This document shows, in pieces, positions 30,481 through 40,378 of a stretch of 64,000 nucleotides of DNA. Position 1 is the stretch's first letter. Each line of letters begins with the position of its first letter. The stretch lies in contig NZ_WKKI01000001.1 of NCBI RefSeq assembly GCF_009674805.1, positions 62,001-126,000 on the forward strand, given 5' to 3'. The notes beneath the pieces are model-generated. The model did not search any database, was not told the DNA's origin, and saw nothing but the letters and a program-made list of their open reading frames with translations. Origin of the DNA: Metabacillus lacus. Its GTDB lineage: Bacteria; Bacillota; Bacilli; Bacillales; Bacillaceae. Made by a program: the position numbers and the translations under genes.

Positions 30481-30486
30481 TAAAAT
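30481..30486 (+). promoter_or_regulatory. Extended -10 promoter of asd
   Basis: TGC-TAAAAT with no good -35 17 bases upstream. It would give asd-dapG-dapA vegetative expression independent of the sigma-K unit. A 9-base-pair hairpin TGTATCCGC/GCGGATACA (30509-30533) lies in the leader just before the Shine-Dalgarno. Confidence 0.5.
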
Positions 30487-30553
30487 AATACCTACTAAGA
30501 GTTTTGGCTGTATCCGCTGATTGCGCGGATACATGTGGAAGGAGTTATTGTAC

Positions 30554-31591
30554 ATGAGTGGTTATCATATTGCAGTAGTCGGTGCGACAGGAGCAGTTGG
30601 GCAGCAAATGCTGAAAACATTGGAAGATGAAAACTTCCCTATTTCCCAACTGACTTTGCTATCTTCAGAGCGTTCTGCCGGGAAGAAGGTCATCTTTAAA
30701 GGGGAAGAGCATGTCGTTAAGGCTGCTGCACCTCAAAGCTTTGAAGGAGTTCAGATTGCACTCTTCAGCGCAGGCGGCAGTGTTTCAAAAGAGCTTGCTT
30801 CCGAAGCGGTAAACAGGGGAGCGATTGTTGTCGACAACACAAGCGCATTCCGCATGGACAAAAATGTTCCGCTTGTAGTTCCTGAAGTAAACGAGCATGC
30901 ATTAAAGGAGCACAACGGGATCATTGCAAACCCCAATTGTTCCACTATTCAAATGGTTGTTGCACTGGAGCCGGTTCGCAAGGCTTTCGGTTTAAATAAG
31001 ATCATCGTCTCAACTTATCAGGCAGTTTCCGGGGCAGGCGCTGCTGCTATCGAAGAATTGAAAAGCCAGGCGCGTGCAATTCTGGATGAAAAAGAATTTA
31101 CACCTGAAATACTGCCAGTAGGATCTGATAAGAAACATTATCAAATTGCTTTTAATGCGATTCCTCAAATTGATAAGTTTGAAGAGAACGGTTTTACCTT
31201 TGAAGAAATGAAAATGATCAATGAAACTAAAAAAATCATGGAGTATGATGAGCTTCATGTTGCGGCTACATGCGTGCGCCTTCCTGTTGTAACAGGACAC
31301 TCTGAGTCTGTTTATATAGAGATTGACAATGGTGACGCAACTGTGGAAGATATCAGGGCACTTCTCAAAGAAGCACCGGGAGTTGTCCTTCAGGATAATC
31401 CTGAGGAACAGCTGTATCCTATGCCGGCAGATGCTGTAGGATCCAACGATGTATATGTTGGAAGAATCAGAAAAGATCTTGACCGTCCTAACGGGTTTCA
31501 TTTGTGGATTGTCTCTGATAATTTGTTAAAAGGTGCTGCATGGAATTCTGTCCAGATCGCTCAGAGCCTGGTAAAATTGCAATTAGTATAA
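30554..31591 (+). CDS. asd: Aspartate-semialdehyde dehydrogenase
   Basis: Second step of the aspartate family pathway, leading to lysine, diaminopimelate, threonine and methionine. I start at ATG 30554 after AAGGAGTTATTGTAC, giving MSGYHIAVVGATGAVGQQML; the frame is open upstream but without a ribosome site. The 345-residue protein has the NADP loop GATGAVG, the catalytic cysteine in NPNCSTIQMV (about residues 125-134), STYQAVSGAG and the HSESV segment (His near 252). It forms a unit with dapG and dapA. Confidence 0.98.
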   Translation: MSGYHIAVVGATGAVGQQMLKTLEDENFPISQLTLLSSERSAGKKVIFKGEEHVVKAAAPQSFEGVQIALFSAGGSVSKELASEAVNRGAIVVDNTSAFRMDKNVPLVVPEVNEHALKEHNGIIANPNCSTIQMVVALEPVRKAFGLNKIIVSTYQAVSGAGAAAIEELKSQARAILDEKEFTPEILPVGSDKKHYQIAFNAIPQIDKFEENGFTFEEMKMINETKKIMEYDELHVAATCVRLPVVTGHSESVYIEIDNGDATVEDIRALLKEAPGVVLQDNPEEQLYPMPADAVGSNDVYVGRIRKDLDRPNGFHLWIVSDNLLKGAAWNSVQIAQSLVKLQLV

Positions 31592-31661
31592 AAGTCTGAA
31601 GAGAGCGGGCAGTCTATTCCCCTCTCTTCTCTTACGTAAAAAGCAGAGGTGCAGTTGTTCT

Positions 31662-32879
31662 ATGAAAAAAATAATTGTTCAGAAATTCGGAGGGACGTCT
31701 GTTCGGGACGATCACGGCCGAAGCCTTGCTCTTAAACATGTTCAGCAGGCATTGGATAAAGACTATAAGGTAGTAATTGTTGTGTCAGCAATGGGCAGAT
31801 CGGGGGAACCTTACGCAACTGATACGCTGCTCAGTTTATTATATGGACAGCCGGCCGCTATTTCTTCCCGTGAACAAGATATGCTTTTGTCCTGCGGAGA
31901 AATTATATCATCCGTTGTTTTTGCTTCGATGCTGACAGAAAACGGGATAAAAGCGGAAGCATTAAATGGTTCCCAAGCAGGAATCAAGACAAACGGGGAT
32001 TATACGAATGCAAAAATACTCGATGTTAATCCAGAGCATATTTTTCACAAGCTTGAAAATAATCAGGCCGTTGTCGTAGCAGGGTTTCAGGGTTCTGCCA
32101 AAAATGGAGATATCACAACGATTGGAAGAGGCGGGAGCGACACGTCTGCTGCAGCTCTAGGCGCTGCGCTGCAGGCCGAGTTTATTGATATATTTACTGA
32201 TGTGGAAGGAGTTATGACTGCCGATCCACGGATTGTAGAATCAGCAAAACCTTTATCCGTTGTCACTTATACTGAAATTTGTAATCTCGCTTATCAGGGA
32301 GCGAAGGTGATACACCCGCGTGCTGTGGAAATTGCCATGCAGGCAAAAGTGCCGATCAGAATTCGGTCAACATACTCGGATTCAACCGGCACGCTTGTCA
32401 CATCAACCTATCAGGCCAACCGCGGTGCAGATATAAAGGAAAGTGTCATAACAGGCATTGCCCATGTACCGAAAGTAACCCAAATTAAGGTTTCAGCAAA
32501 AGATGGGCAGTATAATGTGCAAACAGAAGTGTTCAAAGCAATGGCCAACGCAGGCATCAGTGTAGACTTCTTCAATATCACTCCCTTGGGAGTTGTCTAT
32601 ACAGTCGGCGGTGCCGTAACAGAGAAAGCGGTCGGAATTCTAAAAAATCTCGGTTATGATCCTGCTGTTATCCCGGACTGTGCAAAAGTGTCAACAGTAG
32701 GTGCAGGCATAGCAGGAGTGCCGGGTGTGACAGCCAAGATTGTCTCTGCTCTTGCAGAAAAAGGTATTTCAATTCTGCAATCTGCAGACAGCCACACCAC
32801 CATTTGGGTGCTGGTAAAAGAAACAGATATGATTGACGCCGTTAACGCACTGCATGAAGCGTTTGAACTATCTAACTAA
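31662..32879 (+). CDS. dapG: Aspartokinase I (diaminopimelate-sensitive)
   Basis: Phosphorylates aspartate at the head of the pathway. The 405-residue protein has the catalytic KFGGTSVRD (about 8-16), GRGGSDTSAAAL (about 152-163), and two C-terminal ACT domains (about 265-400), the first with TGIAHVPKVTQIKV. Position between asd and dapA identifies it as the DapG isozyme, which in B. subtilis responds to meso-diaminopimelate. GAGGTGCAGTTGTTCT precedes the ATG. No lysine riboswitch is visible upstream. Confidence 0.96.
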   Translation: MKKIIVQKFGGTSVRDDHGRSLALKHVQQALDKDYKVVIVVSAMGRSGEPYATDTLLSLLYGQPAAISSREQDMLLSCGEIISSVVFASMLTENGIKAEALNGSQAGIKTNGDYTNAKILDVNPEHIFHKLENNQAVVVAGFQGSAKNGDITTIGRGGSDTSAAALGAALQAEFIDIFTDVEGVMTADPRIVESAKPLSVVTYTEICNLAYQGAKVIHPRAVEIAMQAKVPIRIRSTYSDSTGTLVTSTYQANRGADIKESVITGIAHVPKVTQIKVSAKDGQYNVQTEVFKAMANAGISVDFFNITPLGVVYTVGGAVTEKAVGILKNLGYDPAVIPDCAKVSTVGAGIAGVPGVTAKIVSALAEKGISILQSADSHTTIWVLVKETDMIDAVNALHEAFELSN

Positions 32880-32921
32880 CTTACTTTCTCTTTAAACTTG
32901 TAAAAAAGGTGGAATGACCCA

Positions 32922-33782
32922 ATGAATTTCGGAAAAGTGTCAACAGCAATGGTTACTCCGTTTGACAAAAACGGCAATATTGATCTTCAAAAAACCACTC
33001 AGCTAATCAACTACCTCATTAACAATGGCAGTGACTCCCTGGTTGTCTCAGGAACTACAGGCGAATCACCAACTCTCGCAAATGAGGAAAAAATTGCGCT
33101 ATTTCAGCATGCGGTGAAAGAGGCAGCAGGGCGTGTTCCAATTATTGCAGGAACAGGCTCAAACAATACAAGGTCTTCTATTGAGCTTACAAAAAAAGCG
33201 GAAGAAGCCGGAGTAGATGCCATTATGCTGGTTGCGCCTTATTATAATAAGCCAAGCCAGGAAGGCATGTATCAGCACTTTAAATTGATTGCCGAAAACA
33301 CTTCACTGCCGGTTATGATCTACAATGTCCCTGGCAGAACAGTTTCTAATATAGACGCTGAAACAGTTGTCAGGCTTTCTGAAATTCCAAATATTGTTGC
33401 TGTCAAGGAAGCAAGCGGAAATTTGGATGTGATGGCTGAAATTATTGACAGAACACCAGAAGATTTCGCTCTTTATTCCGGTGACGACGGCTTAACCCTG
33501 CCAGTCATTGCAATTGGAGGAAAGGGTGTTGTTTCAGTAGCTTCACATGTTGTAGGCAATGAAATGCAAGCTATGATTTCAGCGTATGAAGAAGGCCGTC
33601 CTGCTGAAGCTGCCAAAATACACCGCAGCCTGCTTCCTGTTATGCATGAACTGTTTGCAGCACCAAGTCCGGCTCCGGTTAAAACAGCATTGCAGGTCAG
33701 AGGGTTGGATGTTGGTTCAGTAAGGCTTCCTTTGCTTCCATTGACAAACGAACAGCGTAATAAATTAGCAGAGCTTCTTTAG
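32922..33782 (+). CDS. dapA: 4-hydroxy-tetrahydrodipicolinate synthase
   Basis: Condenses pyruvate and aspartate semialdehyde, giving the branch product used for cell-wall diaminopimelate, lysine and spore dipicolinate. The 286-residue aldolase-type barrel has GTTGESPTL (about 43-51), YNVPGRT with the catalytic Tyr (about 133-139), and the Schiff-base lysine in IVAVKEASGNL (about residue 162). AAAAGGTGGAATGACCC precedes the ATG. Terminated by a GC-rich hairpin. Confidence 0.98.
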   Translation: MNFGKVSTAMVTPFDKNGNIDLQKTTQLINYLINNGSDSLVVSGTTGESPTLANEEKIALFQHAVKEAAGRVPIIAGTGSNNTRSSIELTKKAEEAGVDAIMLVAPYYNKPSQEGMYQHFKLIAENTSLPVMIYNVPGRTVSNIDAETVVRLSEIPNIVAVKEASGNLDVMAEIIDRTPEDFALYSGDDGLTLPVIAIGGKGVVSVASHVVGNEMQAMISAYEEGRPAEAAKIHRSLLPVMHELFAAPSPAPVKTALQVRGLDVGSVRLPLLPLTNEQRNKLAELL

Positions 33783-33805
33783 CAGCAGATTTCTGTAAAA
33801 GCATG

Positions 33806-33831
33806 CCCTGGGGGAGACCCCTGGGTTTTTT
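33806..33831 (+). terminator. Terminator after dapA
   Basis: CCC-T-GGGG/CCCC-T-GGG stem with one T-T mismatch, short loop and a six-T run. Confidence 0.8.
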
Positions 33832-33955
33832 GCTGTTAATAAATACTGCAATTTATTTGAATGAGATCTCTTGCCAAAGCAAGCAGAGAATACTCCCCGC
33901 AACTATCAATACGATAAGCACAGACAGTGAGAAAGCGATTGAGAGATAATATTTC

Positions 33956-33985
33956 TTGTGTTTACTTTCTTTATTACGTTATAAT
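33956..33985 (+). promoter_or_regulatory. Sigma-A promoter of rnjB
   Basis: TTGTGT (33956-33961), 18 bases, consensus TATAAT (33980-33985). Confidence 0.6.
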
Positions 33986-34032
33986 ACGTGTAAGTGATGT
34001 TGGACGGGGAAGGTAATGGGGAGGATTTATAA

Positions 34033-35700
34033 TTGAATATTAGACAAGCAGAAAAAATCAAGCTGATCTCTTTAGGCGGGGTTGGGGAGCTGGGCAAAAA
34101 TATGTATGTGGTGGAAATCGACCAGAGCATATTTGTTGTTGATGCAGGCCTGATGTATCCTGAAGGGGAAATGCTTGGTATTGACGTTGTTATTCCTGAT
34201 ATTACATACCTAACTGAAAATGCAAATCGTGTAAAAGGCGTCTTTTTAACGCACGGCCATGATGAAAACATCGGGGGTATTTTTAATATTATAAAATATA
34301 TTCCTGCAGTACCTGTTTACGGTACGAGGCTGACTCTTGCACTTGTTGCTGAAAAAATCAAAGAATACGGAATCAAATCAACAACCAATCTCAAGGGAAT
34401 TCAAGCTTCTACAGAGCTGATCATCGAAAATACGAAAATTTCTTTCTTCCAAACAAATCACAGTATTCCCGACAGTATTGGAGTATGCTTTCATACCAGC
34501 ATGGGTGCGATTGTCCATACAGGTGACTTCAAATTCGATCAAACAAAATACGGAAGCAGCCAGTCTGACATTGGCAAAATGGCCCGGATTGGCGAGGAGG
34601 GCGTTCTTTGTCTTCTTTCAGACAGTACAAACGCTGAGATTCCCGGTTTTACAAAATCTGAGAGCTCAGTTGCCCAGGCTATTTCTGATGCTATGTACAA
34701 TGCACCTGGCAGAATAATTCTTGCTGCTTATGCTTCAAACTTTAACCGCATTCAGCAGATTGTGGACGGAGCTGCAGAAAACAACAGAAGGCTCGTCATA
34801 GTTGGAAAACCGCTTATGAATTTGATTTCAATGGCCATCAGGCTTGGCTACATTCAAGCTGATGAAGATGCGTTTCTTCCGGTACAGGAAATCAGCAAGC
34901 ATCCAGACAAGCAAATTGCTATTCTGACAACCGGACATAAATCAGAACCTCTTGCAGGGCTGACAAGACTTGCAAAAGGAACAGTTAAACATATTACAAT
35001 CAGTAAAACTGACACTGTTTTAATAGCGGCTACACCTATTCCCGGCCATGAAATCAGTTTTACTAAAACGATAGATCTTCTTGCAAGGGCAGGAGCCAAT
35101 GTTCTCGGCGGCAAGCACACCCATGTTTCAGGCCACGGCTATCAGGAAGAACTGAAAATGATGCTGAATATCATGAAACCGCAGTACTTTATTCCGATAC
35201 AAGGGGAATTCAAAATGCAGCGGGCTCATGCAAAGCTTGCAAATTCAACAGGCATCCCTGATGACCGTATTTTCCTTATTGAAAAGGGAGATGTAGTAGA
35301 ATTTACACCTGATCATGTCAGGACAGGGAGCAAAGTATCAACCGGCAATGTTCTGATTGACGGCTTAGGGGTAGGAGATATCGGAAACATTGTGCTTCGC
35401 GACAGAAGGCTGCTGTCTCAGGATGGTATTCTGATTGTTGTTGTTACTTTAGACAGAAAGCGCAAAAATATCGTAGCAGGGCCTGAAATTATCTCCCGTG
35501 GATTTGTTTATGTGAGAGAATCTGAAGCACTGCTGGAGAAATCAACTGTTATTGTAAGCGAGATTGTTTCAGCCACTATGCAGGAACAGGCTATAGAGTG
35601 GTCTTCTCTAAAGCTTAAAATAAGAGAATCATTAAATCAGTTTCTTTATGAAAAAACAAAAAGACGTCCGATGATCCTGCCGATCATCATGGAAGTATAA
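34033..35700 (+). CDS. rnjB: Ribonuclease J2
   Basis: Metallo-beta-lactamase/beta-CASP RNase that pairs with RNase J1 in a complex for 5' RNA decay and processing. TTG start at 34033 after GGGGAGGATTTATAA; 555 residues. The N-terminal core holds LTHGHDENIGG (residues 72-82) where active RNase J1 enzymes have HGHEDHIG, so two metal ligands are changed. This marks the J2 paralogue, which has weak activity of its own in B. subtilis. HTGDFKFDQT, KHTHVSGHG and the C-terminal dimerisation domain follow. Position between dapA and tepA is conserved. Confidence 0.96.
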   Translation: MNIRQAEKIKLISLGGVGELGKNMYVVEIDQSIFVVDAGLMYPEGEMLGIDVVIPDITYLTENANRVKGVFLTHGHDENIGGIFNIIKYIPAVPVYGTRLTLALVAEKIKEYGIKSTTNLKGIQASTELIIENTKISFFQTNHSIPDSIGVCFHTSMGAIVHTGDFKFDQTKYGSSQSDIGKMARIGEEGVLCLLSDSTNAEIPGFTKSESSVAQAISDAMYNAPGRIILAAYASNFNRIQQIVDGAAENNRRLVIVGKPLMNLISMAIRLGYIQADEDAFLPVQEISKHPDKQIAILTTGHKSEPLAGLTRLAKGTVKHITISKTDTVLIAATPIPGHEISFTKTIDLLARAGANVLGGKHTHVSGHGYQEELKMMLNIMKPQYFIPIQGEFKMQRAHAKLANSTGIPDDRIFLIEKGDVVEFTPDHVRTGSKVSTGNVLIDGLGVGDIGNIVLRDRRLLSQDGILIVVVTLDRKRKNIVAGPEIISRGFVYVRESEALLEKSTVIVSEIVSATMQEQAIEWSSLKLKIRESLNQFLYEKTKRRPMILPIIMEV

Positions 35701-35721
35701 GAGCCAATCGGCTCTTTTTTT
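35698..35721 (+). terminator. Terminator after rnjB
   Basis: Stem AAGAGCC/GGCTCTT with an AATC loop and a seven-T run. Confidence 0.85.
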
Positions 35722-35879
35722 GTGCAATAAAAAGGACCTGCTTGCTCGGGGACCATTACTGCAGGTTTTACAATTAATGGACAGGTCATATGCAGCGCTA
35801 ACTTGCAAACGAGAACAGGAATGAAATTGCACTACACTGCAAAGAATAAGAGTCAGCAAGCTGAAAGGATGGATGACAT

Positions 35880-36638
35880 ATGGATCAAAATCAACCGTTA
35901 TCTAACAACGATGCACTCCACTCCAGTGAACCACAGAAGCCTGAAGGAAAAGAAAGTTCCCTGGTTGAAAAAATCCAGCAGCTCGGGCAGACGAATATTC
36001 CGCAGTTTTCTCAAGATTCAAGCATTCATTGTTTAACCATTGTAGGACAGATTGAAGGACATATTCAGCTTCCTCCACAAAACAAAACTACTAAATACGA
36101 ACATGTTATTCCGCAAATTGTTGCCATTGAGCAAAACCCGAAAATAGAGGGCTTGCTTGTCATTTTAAATACTGTAGGGGGAGACGTGGAGGCAGGACTT
36201 GCAATTGCGGAAATGCTGGCCTCTCTTTCCAAGCCCACCGTTTCGATTGTGTTGGGAGGCGGCCATTCTATTGGTGTTCCGATAGCAGTTTCCTGCAATC
36301 ATTCTTATATAGCGGAAACAGCCACAATGACAATACACCCAGTAAGATTAACAGGACTGGTGATCGGTGTTCCGCAAACCTTTGAATATCTTGATAAAAT
36401 GCAGGACAGAGTCGTGAATTTTGTAACAAAGCATTCAGGGATTACAGAGGAGAAATTCAAGGAATTGATGTTCTCCAAAGGAAATTTGACCAGAGATATT
36501 GGAACTAACGTGGTAGGCAGTGACGCAGTTCAATATGGCTTGATTGACGAAGTTGGCGGAGTTGGGCAGGCGATTAAAAAGTTGAATGGGCTCATAAAGG
36601 ATACTAAGGCTCAAAACGAGGAGCAGATGCTGCAGTGA
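35880..36638 (+). CDS. tepA: TepA, ClpP-like serine protease family
   Basis: Member of the ClpP/crotonase-fold protease group (S14); B. subtilis TepA is required for efficient secretion of certain proteins and spore development, possibly degrading signal peptides in the cytosol. The 252-residue protein has a poorly conserved N-terminal 50 residues, then [40 protein letters not shown] with the likely nucleophile Ser130, and [11 protein letters not shown] with a candidate His. GAAAGGATGGATGACAT precedes the ATG. It overlaps ylzJ by four bases. Confidence 0.94.
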   Translation: MDQNQPLSNNDALHSSEPQKPEGKESSLVEKIQQLGQTNIPQFSQDSSIHCLTIVGQIEGHIQLPPQNKTTKYEHVIPQIVAIEQNPKIEGLLVILNTVGGDVEAGLAIAEMLASLSKPTVSIVLGGGHSIGVPIAVSCNHSYIAETATMTIHPVRLTGLVIGVPQTFEYLDKMQDRVVNFVTKHSGITEEKFKELMFSKGNLTRDIGTNVVGSDAVQYGLIDEVGGVGQAIKKLNGLIKDTKAQNEEQMLQ

Positions 36639-36856
36639 TTCTTTATACATCTATGCCGCAAGAGCTGATTTTCCCTGTTGAGTCTCAGGCTTATTCCGAA
36701 GAGCAAATTGTGACTTGTCAAGGGATTTCAATGGCTGTCAGACCATGCGGAGATGGAAGCTGCGAAGTAGTCAGAATTCTCAGCAGTGATCCTCTTCACT
36801 ACTTGCAATCTGAATTCTCACCGGGGCAAAAGTTAAAAATGAATTATTCTATTTAA
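36635..36856 (+). CDS. ylzJ: YlzJ-like protein
   Basis: 73-residue protein of the YlzJ family, found in spore formers between tepA and spoIIIE; function unknown. It starts at a GTG overlapping the tepA stop (GTGA) and begins with [15 protein letters not shown], typical of the family. The rest is acidic with no transmembrane segment. Coupling to tepA suggests a shared role. Confidence 0.9.
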   Translation: MILYTSMPQELIFPVESQAYSEEQIVTCQGISMAVRPCGDGSCEVVRILSSDPLHYLQSEFSPGQKLKMNYSI

Positions 36857-36877
36857 CTGTGCATACAGTCTCTATGT

Positions 36878-36883
36878 TATAAT
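36878..36883 (+). promoter_or_regulatory. Extended -10 promoter before spoIIIE
   Basis: TGT-TATAAT without a clear -35. Predicted start near 36890, just upstream of the hairpin at 36904, so the hairpin would be transcribed as a leader. Confidence 0.5.
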
Positions 36884-36903
36884 ATGTATACAACAAGTCT
36901 TTC

Positions 36904-36935
36904 AGCAGCCGGTTCGGCTGCTTTATTCTTTTTTA
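36904..36935 (+). terminator. Hairpin in the spoIIIE leader (terminator or attenuator)
   Basis: 8-base-pair stem AGCAGCCG/CGGCTGCT with a 3-base loop, followed by TTATTCTTTTTT. It could end tepA-ylzJ transcription or attenuate spoIIIE. Confidence 0.7.
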
Positions 36936-36963
36936 CATAATATGTATAGCACAGGTGATATGA

Positions 36964-39294
36964 ATGGCGAAAAAAAAGCCAAGACAAAGAAAACAAAGTG
37001 CCAGCAAAAATACGCTGTCATTTGAGTTGATTGGAATTCTGCTGATTGCAGGAGCAATCATTTCTATTGCAAATTTAGGGTTTGTCGGGAAATCTATCGT
37101 ATTGCTTTTCAGGTTTTTTACCGGCGAGTGGTTTATTTTATGTTTAATCGGCCTTCTGATTTTCGGAGGCTACCTATTTTGGAAAAAAAAGATACCAATG
37201 TTTTTCACAAGACAAATGACCGGGCTTTACTGTATTATTGCAGCGCTGCTGCTGCTGAGTCATGTCACTCTTTTTAAAAATTTATCCAATAATGGAGTGT
37301 TCTCTTCGCCAAGTGTTATTAAGAACACTTGGGACCTTTTCTTTATGGAAGTCCGAGGGGAGATCAGCACACCTGATCTTGGCGGAGGCATTTTAGGGGC
37401 CATGTTTTTTGCCGCAGCTTACTATTTGTTTGCAGAAGCGGGTTCCAGAATGATTGCTTTTGTTTTGATTATCATCGGAGTTCTGCTGATAACTGGAAAG
37501 TCACTGCAGGAAACTTTAAGCAAATTGTTTGGTCCCATTGCGGGGTTTGGCAGAAAACAGGTCTCAGGGTTCATAAAGGATATGAAAAGTATTCCCAGAT
37601 ATTTAAAGAGCAGCAATCAAAACGGTAAAAAGAAAAAGCGGTCCAGACAGGAAAAGAAGCAGGAAGATACAGTGGAAGAAACGTTGGAGCAGGAGGATGT
37701 GATCATTTCAGAACCGATCATATCCAGTTTCGCAGACAGAACGGAACCTCAGTATGACGCTCCGCCACCTTCAAGTGGAGAGGATGACAAACTCAATGAA
37801 AAGAATGGGGAGACAGAATCTGAAGAACCTGTTGTGGCGATTTCATTTACAGAGGTCGAAAACAAAGATTACAAACTCCCTCCGCTTGATATTTTGAGTC
37901 TTCCAAAGCACAGCGGTCAACAGACTGACAAGAAAAACATATATGAAAATGCCAGAAAGCTCGAAAAAACTTTTCAAAGCTTTGGCGTTAAAGCGAAGGT
38001 AACGCAGGTGCATCTGGGGCCGGCTGTTACAAAATATGAAGTTTATCCAGATGCAGGGGTAAAAGTCAGTAAAATTGTAAATCTGAGTGATGATCTTGCA
38101 CTCGCTCTTGCAGCTAAAGATATTAGAATAGAAGCACCTATTCCCGGTAAGTCTGCAGTTGGAATTGAAGTACCAAATGCGGAAATTGCCATGGTGTCAC
38201 TTCGTGAGGTACTGGAATCCAAAGCAAACGACAGACCGGACTCCAAGCTGCTGATAGGGTTTGGAAGAGACATTTCTGGAGATGCAGTCCTGGCTGAAAT
38301 GAACAAAATGCCACATCTGCTTGTAGCCGGTGCTACAGGAAGCGGAAAAAGTGTCTGTATTAACGGCATTATAACAAGCATTTTAATGAGGGCAAAGCCT
38401 CATGAAGTAAAAATGATGATGATTGATCCGAAAATGGTCGAACTCAATGTATATAACGGAATTCCTCATTTGCTTGCTCCCGTTGTGACAGATCCGAAAA
38501 AAGCTTCTCAGGCATTGAGAAAAGTAGTAAGTGAAATGGAACGAAGGTACGAGCTGTTTTCTCATACAGGCACAAGAAATATAGAAGGATATAATGATTA
38601 TATTAGAAGAGCTAACAGTGAAGAAGGTGCCAAGCATCCAGAATTGCCTTATATAGTCGTCGTAGTTGACGAGCTTGCCGACTTAATGATGGTTGCCTCA
38701 TCAGAAGTAGAGGATTCGATAACAAGGCTTGCCCAAATGGCCCGTGCGGCAGGAATACACTTAATTATTGCAACTCAGCGGCCGTCTGTAGATGTTATTA
38801 CTGGTGTAATCAAAGCGAATATTCCTTCAAGAATCGCATTCAGTGTCTCATCTCAAACAGACTCAAGAACCATTCTGGACATGGGAGGAGCTGAAAAGCT
38901 TCTTGGGAGAGGAGATATGCTTTTCCTTCCTGTAGGAGCATCAAAGCCAGTCAGAGTGCAGGGGGCCTTTCTCTCAGACGCAGAGGTTGAAGAAATCGTA
39001 GACTATGTCATTTCACAGCAAAAGGCTCAATATCAGGAAGAAATGATCCCTTCAGAAACAACTGAAACAGTATCAGAAGTAACTGACGACTTGTATGAAG
39101 ACGCAGTTCAATTAGTTGTAGATATGCAAACAGCATCGGTCAGCATGCTTCAAAGAAGATTCAGAGTGGGTTATACAAGGGCCGCCCGGCTTATAGATGC
39201 CATGGAGGAAAGAGGCATTGTTGGTCCTTATGAGGGAAGCAAGCCAAGGGAAGTTCTAATCTCAAAGGCCCAGCATGAAGAAATGAGTTCATAA
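36964..39294 (+). CDS. spoIIIE: DNA translocase SpoIIIE/FtsK
   Basis: Septal ATP-driven DNA pump that moves the chromosome into the forespore and clears trapped DNA. The 776-residue protein has four or five N-terminal membrane helices (to about 185), a charged linker (about 205-310), the RecA-like motor with Walker [11 protein letters not shown] (about 452-461) and Walker [12 protein letters not shown] (about 562-572), and the C-terminal gamma winged-helix domain (about 708-770; [21 protein letters not shown]) that reads orientation sequences. AGGTGAT lies five bases before the ATG. Position after tepA-ylzJ identifies it as SpoIIIE rather than the paralogue SftA. Confidence 0.97.
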   Translation: MAKKKPRQRKQSASKNTLSFELIGILLIAGAIISIANLGFVGKSIVLLFRFFTGEWFILCLIGLLIFGGYLFWKKKIPMFFTRQMTGLYCIIAALLLLSHVTLFKNLSNNGVFSSPSVIKNTWDLFFMEVRGEISTPDLGGGILGAMFFAAAYYLFAEAGSRMIAFVLIIIGVLLITGKSLQETLSKLFGPIAGFGRKQVSGFIKDMKSIPRYLKSSNQNGKKKKRSRQEKKQEDTVEETLEQEDVIISEPIISSFADRTEPQYDAPPPSSGEDDKLNEKNGETESEEPVVAISFTEVENKDYKLPPLDILSLPKHSGQQTDKKNIYENARKLEKTFQSFGVKAKVTQVHLGPAVTKYEVYPDAGVKVSKIVNLSDDLALALAAKDIRIEAPIPGKSAVGIEVPNAEIAMVSLREVLESKANDRPDSKLLIGFGRDISGDAVLAEMNKMPHLLVAGATGSGKSVCINGIITSILMRAKPHEVKMMMIDPKMVELNVYNGIPHLLAPVVTDPKKASQALRKVVSEMERRYELFSHTGTRNIEGYNDYIRRANSEEGAKHPELPYIVVVVDELADLMMVASSEVEDSITRLAQMARAAGIHLIIATQRPSVDVITGVIKANIPSRIAFSVSSQTDSRTILDMGGAEKLLGRGDMLFLPVGASKPVRVQGAFLSDAEVEEIVDYVISQQKAQYQEEMIPSETTETVSEVTDDLYEDAVQLVVDMQTASVSMLQRRFRVGYTRAARLIDAMEERGIVGPYEGSKPREVLISKAQHEEMSS

Positions 39295-39324
39295 AAAAGA
39301 AGGCAAATTCGCCTTCTTTTTTTT
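39293..39324 (+). terminator. Terminator after spoIIIE
   Basis: Stem AAAAAAGAAGGC/GCCTTCTTTTTT with a 6-base loop and an eight-T run. Confidence 0.9.
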
Positions 39325-39543
39325 ATGCAAATAATGTATAGGAATAGTTTGAAGGCATGAATCGGGCATTAAGCCATATGATGGAATATCGGCAGAAAGT
39401 CCCGATTTCGCTCTATAACTTAAGAAGTCAGACCCCTTATAAATATTCAGACTACCCTGTTTCCAGTTAACATAATGTTATTATGAATGTTAATTCAACG
39501 TAAAAGAATTGTAACTTATTCGACAAAATTATTAATATTCCTA

Positions 39544-39572
39544 TTTATTTATCATTTAAAACATGATATATT
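39544..39572 (+). promoter_or_regulatory. Promoter of the GntR regulator gene
   Basis: TTTATT (39544-39549), 17 bases, TATATT (39567-39572) preceded by TGA (extended -10). Start expected near 39579. Confidence 0.55.
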
Positions 39573-39599
39573 ATTTTGGATTAGAAAAGGTTATTCATC

Positions 39600-39614
39600 A
39601 GAGGTCTGATCTCT
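39600..39614. promoter_or_regulatory. Candidate GntR operator
   Basis: 15-base dyad AGAGGTCTGATCTCT, symmetrical at six of seven pairs, about 21 bases downstream of the predicted start. The GGTCT half resembles HutC/NagR-type operators. Binding by the adjacent regulator is inference. Confidence 0.45.
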
Positions 39615-39639
39615 GTAACGTTGTAAGCTGGAGGCTGAT

Positions 39640-40365
39640 ATGACTATAAAATCAGACAATCGTCATTTATATTTACAAGTTATTGATAAAATTAAGGACG
39701 ATATACACAAGGGAATATATTTGGAAAAGCAAAAGCTTCCTTCCGAATTTGAATTATCAAAAACCCTCGGGGTCAGCCGAGCGACCCTGCGTGAAGCCCT
39801 CAGAATTCTGGAAGAAGAAAACGTTATCATTAGAAGGCATGGAGTAGGCACTTTTATTAACTCTAAGCCACTGTTTTCCTCTGGTATTGAACAGCTCAAC
39901 AGTGTTACTGCCATGATAGAAAATGGAAGCAGAGTGCCGGGAACTATTTTTTTGTCTTCAATGGAGACAAGCCCGACAGAAGAGGACGCCAAAAAATTTC
40001 AATGCAGTCCAGAGCAGGATATGTTCGTTCTCGAGAGAGTCAGAACTGCAAATGAAGAACCTGTCGTTTACTGCCTTGATAAAATACCCAGAAACCTGCT
40101 GCCTCAAACCTTTATTCATGAGCAAGAATCATTATTGGAGCTTTTAGAAGAAGAAGCTGGGAAATACATCAGCTATGCTGTAACTGAAATTGAGCCAATT
40201 GGCTATCACGAAAAAATTTCACAGGTACTTGAATGTGATCCTGAAACATCTTTGCTCCTGTTAAAGCAAATGCATTTTGACGAATATGACCAGCCGGTCC
40301 TTTACTCTCTAAATTACTTTAAAGCAGATAAATTCAGTTTTCATGTAGTAAGAAAGCGTTTATAA
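39640..40365 (+). CDS. ymfC: GntR/HutC-family regulator (YmfC)
   Basis: 241-residue transcription regulator with an N-terminal winged helix ([42 protein letters not shown] split over residues 18-58) and a C-terminal UTRA ligand-binding domain (about 90-235). In B. subtilis ymfC occupies the same place after spoIIIE; its ligand is unknown. Here it directly precedes a nucleoside ABC transporter, so a nucleoside or phosphosugar effector is plausible (inference). The ATG follows CTGGAGGCTGAT. A palindrome sits in its 5' leader. Confidence 0.92.
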   Translation: MTIKSDNRHLYLQVIDKIKDDIHKGIYLEKQKLPSEFELSKTLGVSRATLREALRILEEENVIIRRHGVGTFINSKPLFSSGIEQLNSVTAMIENGSRVPGTIFLSSMETSPTEEDAKKFQCSPEQDMFVLERVRTANEEPVVYCLDKIPRNLLPQTFIHEQESLLELLEEEAGKYISYAVTEIEPIGYHEKISQVLECDPETSLLLLKQMHFDEYDQPVLYSLNYFKADKFSFHVVRKRL

Positions 40366-40378
40366 ACTGCAAAATTTT

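Larger units (their letters stand above)
39325..39639 (+). other. Regulatory region upstream of the GntR gene
   Basis: 315 bases without a gene. The distal half is AT-rich with the promoter at 39544-39572 and the palindrome at 39600-39614. The first 100 bases show nothing recognisable apart from GTCAGACC (39427-39434), the reverse complement of the operator core GGTCTGA plus one base. Confidence 0.6.

Noticed and set aside
35803-36036. 77-codon frame overlapping the tepA start
   Set aside because: Out of frame with tepA, no family likeness, no ribosome site.
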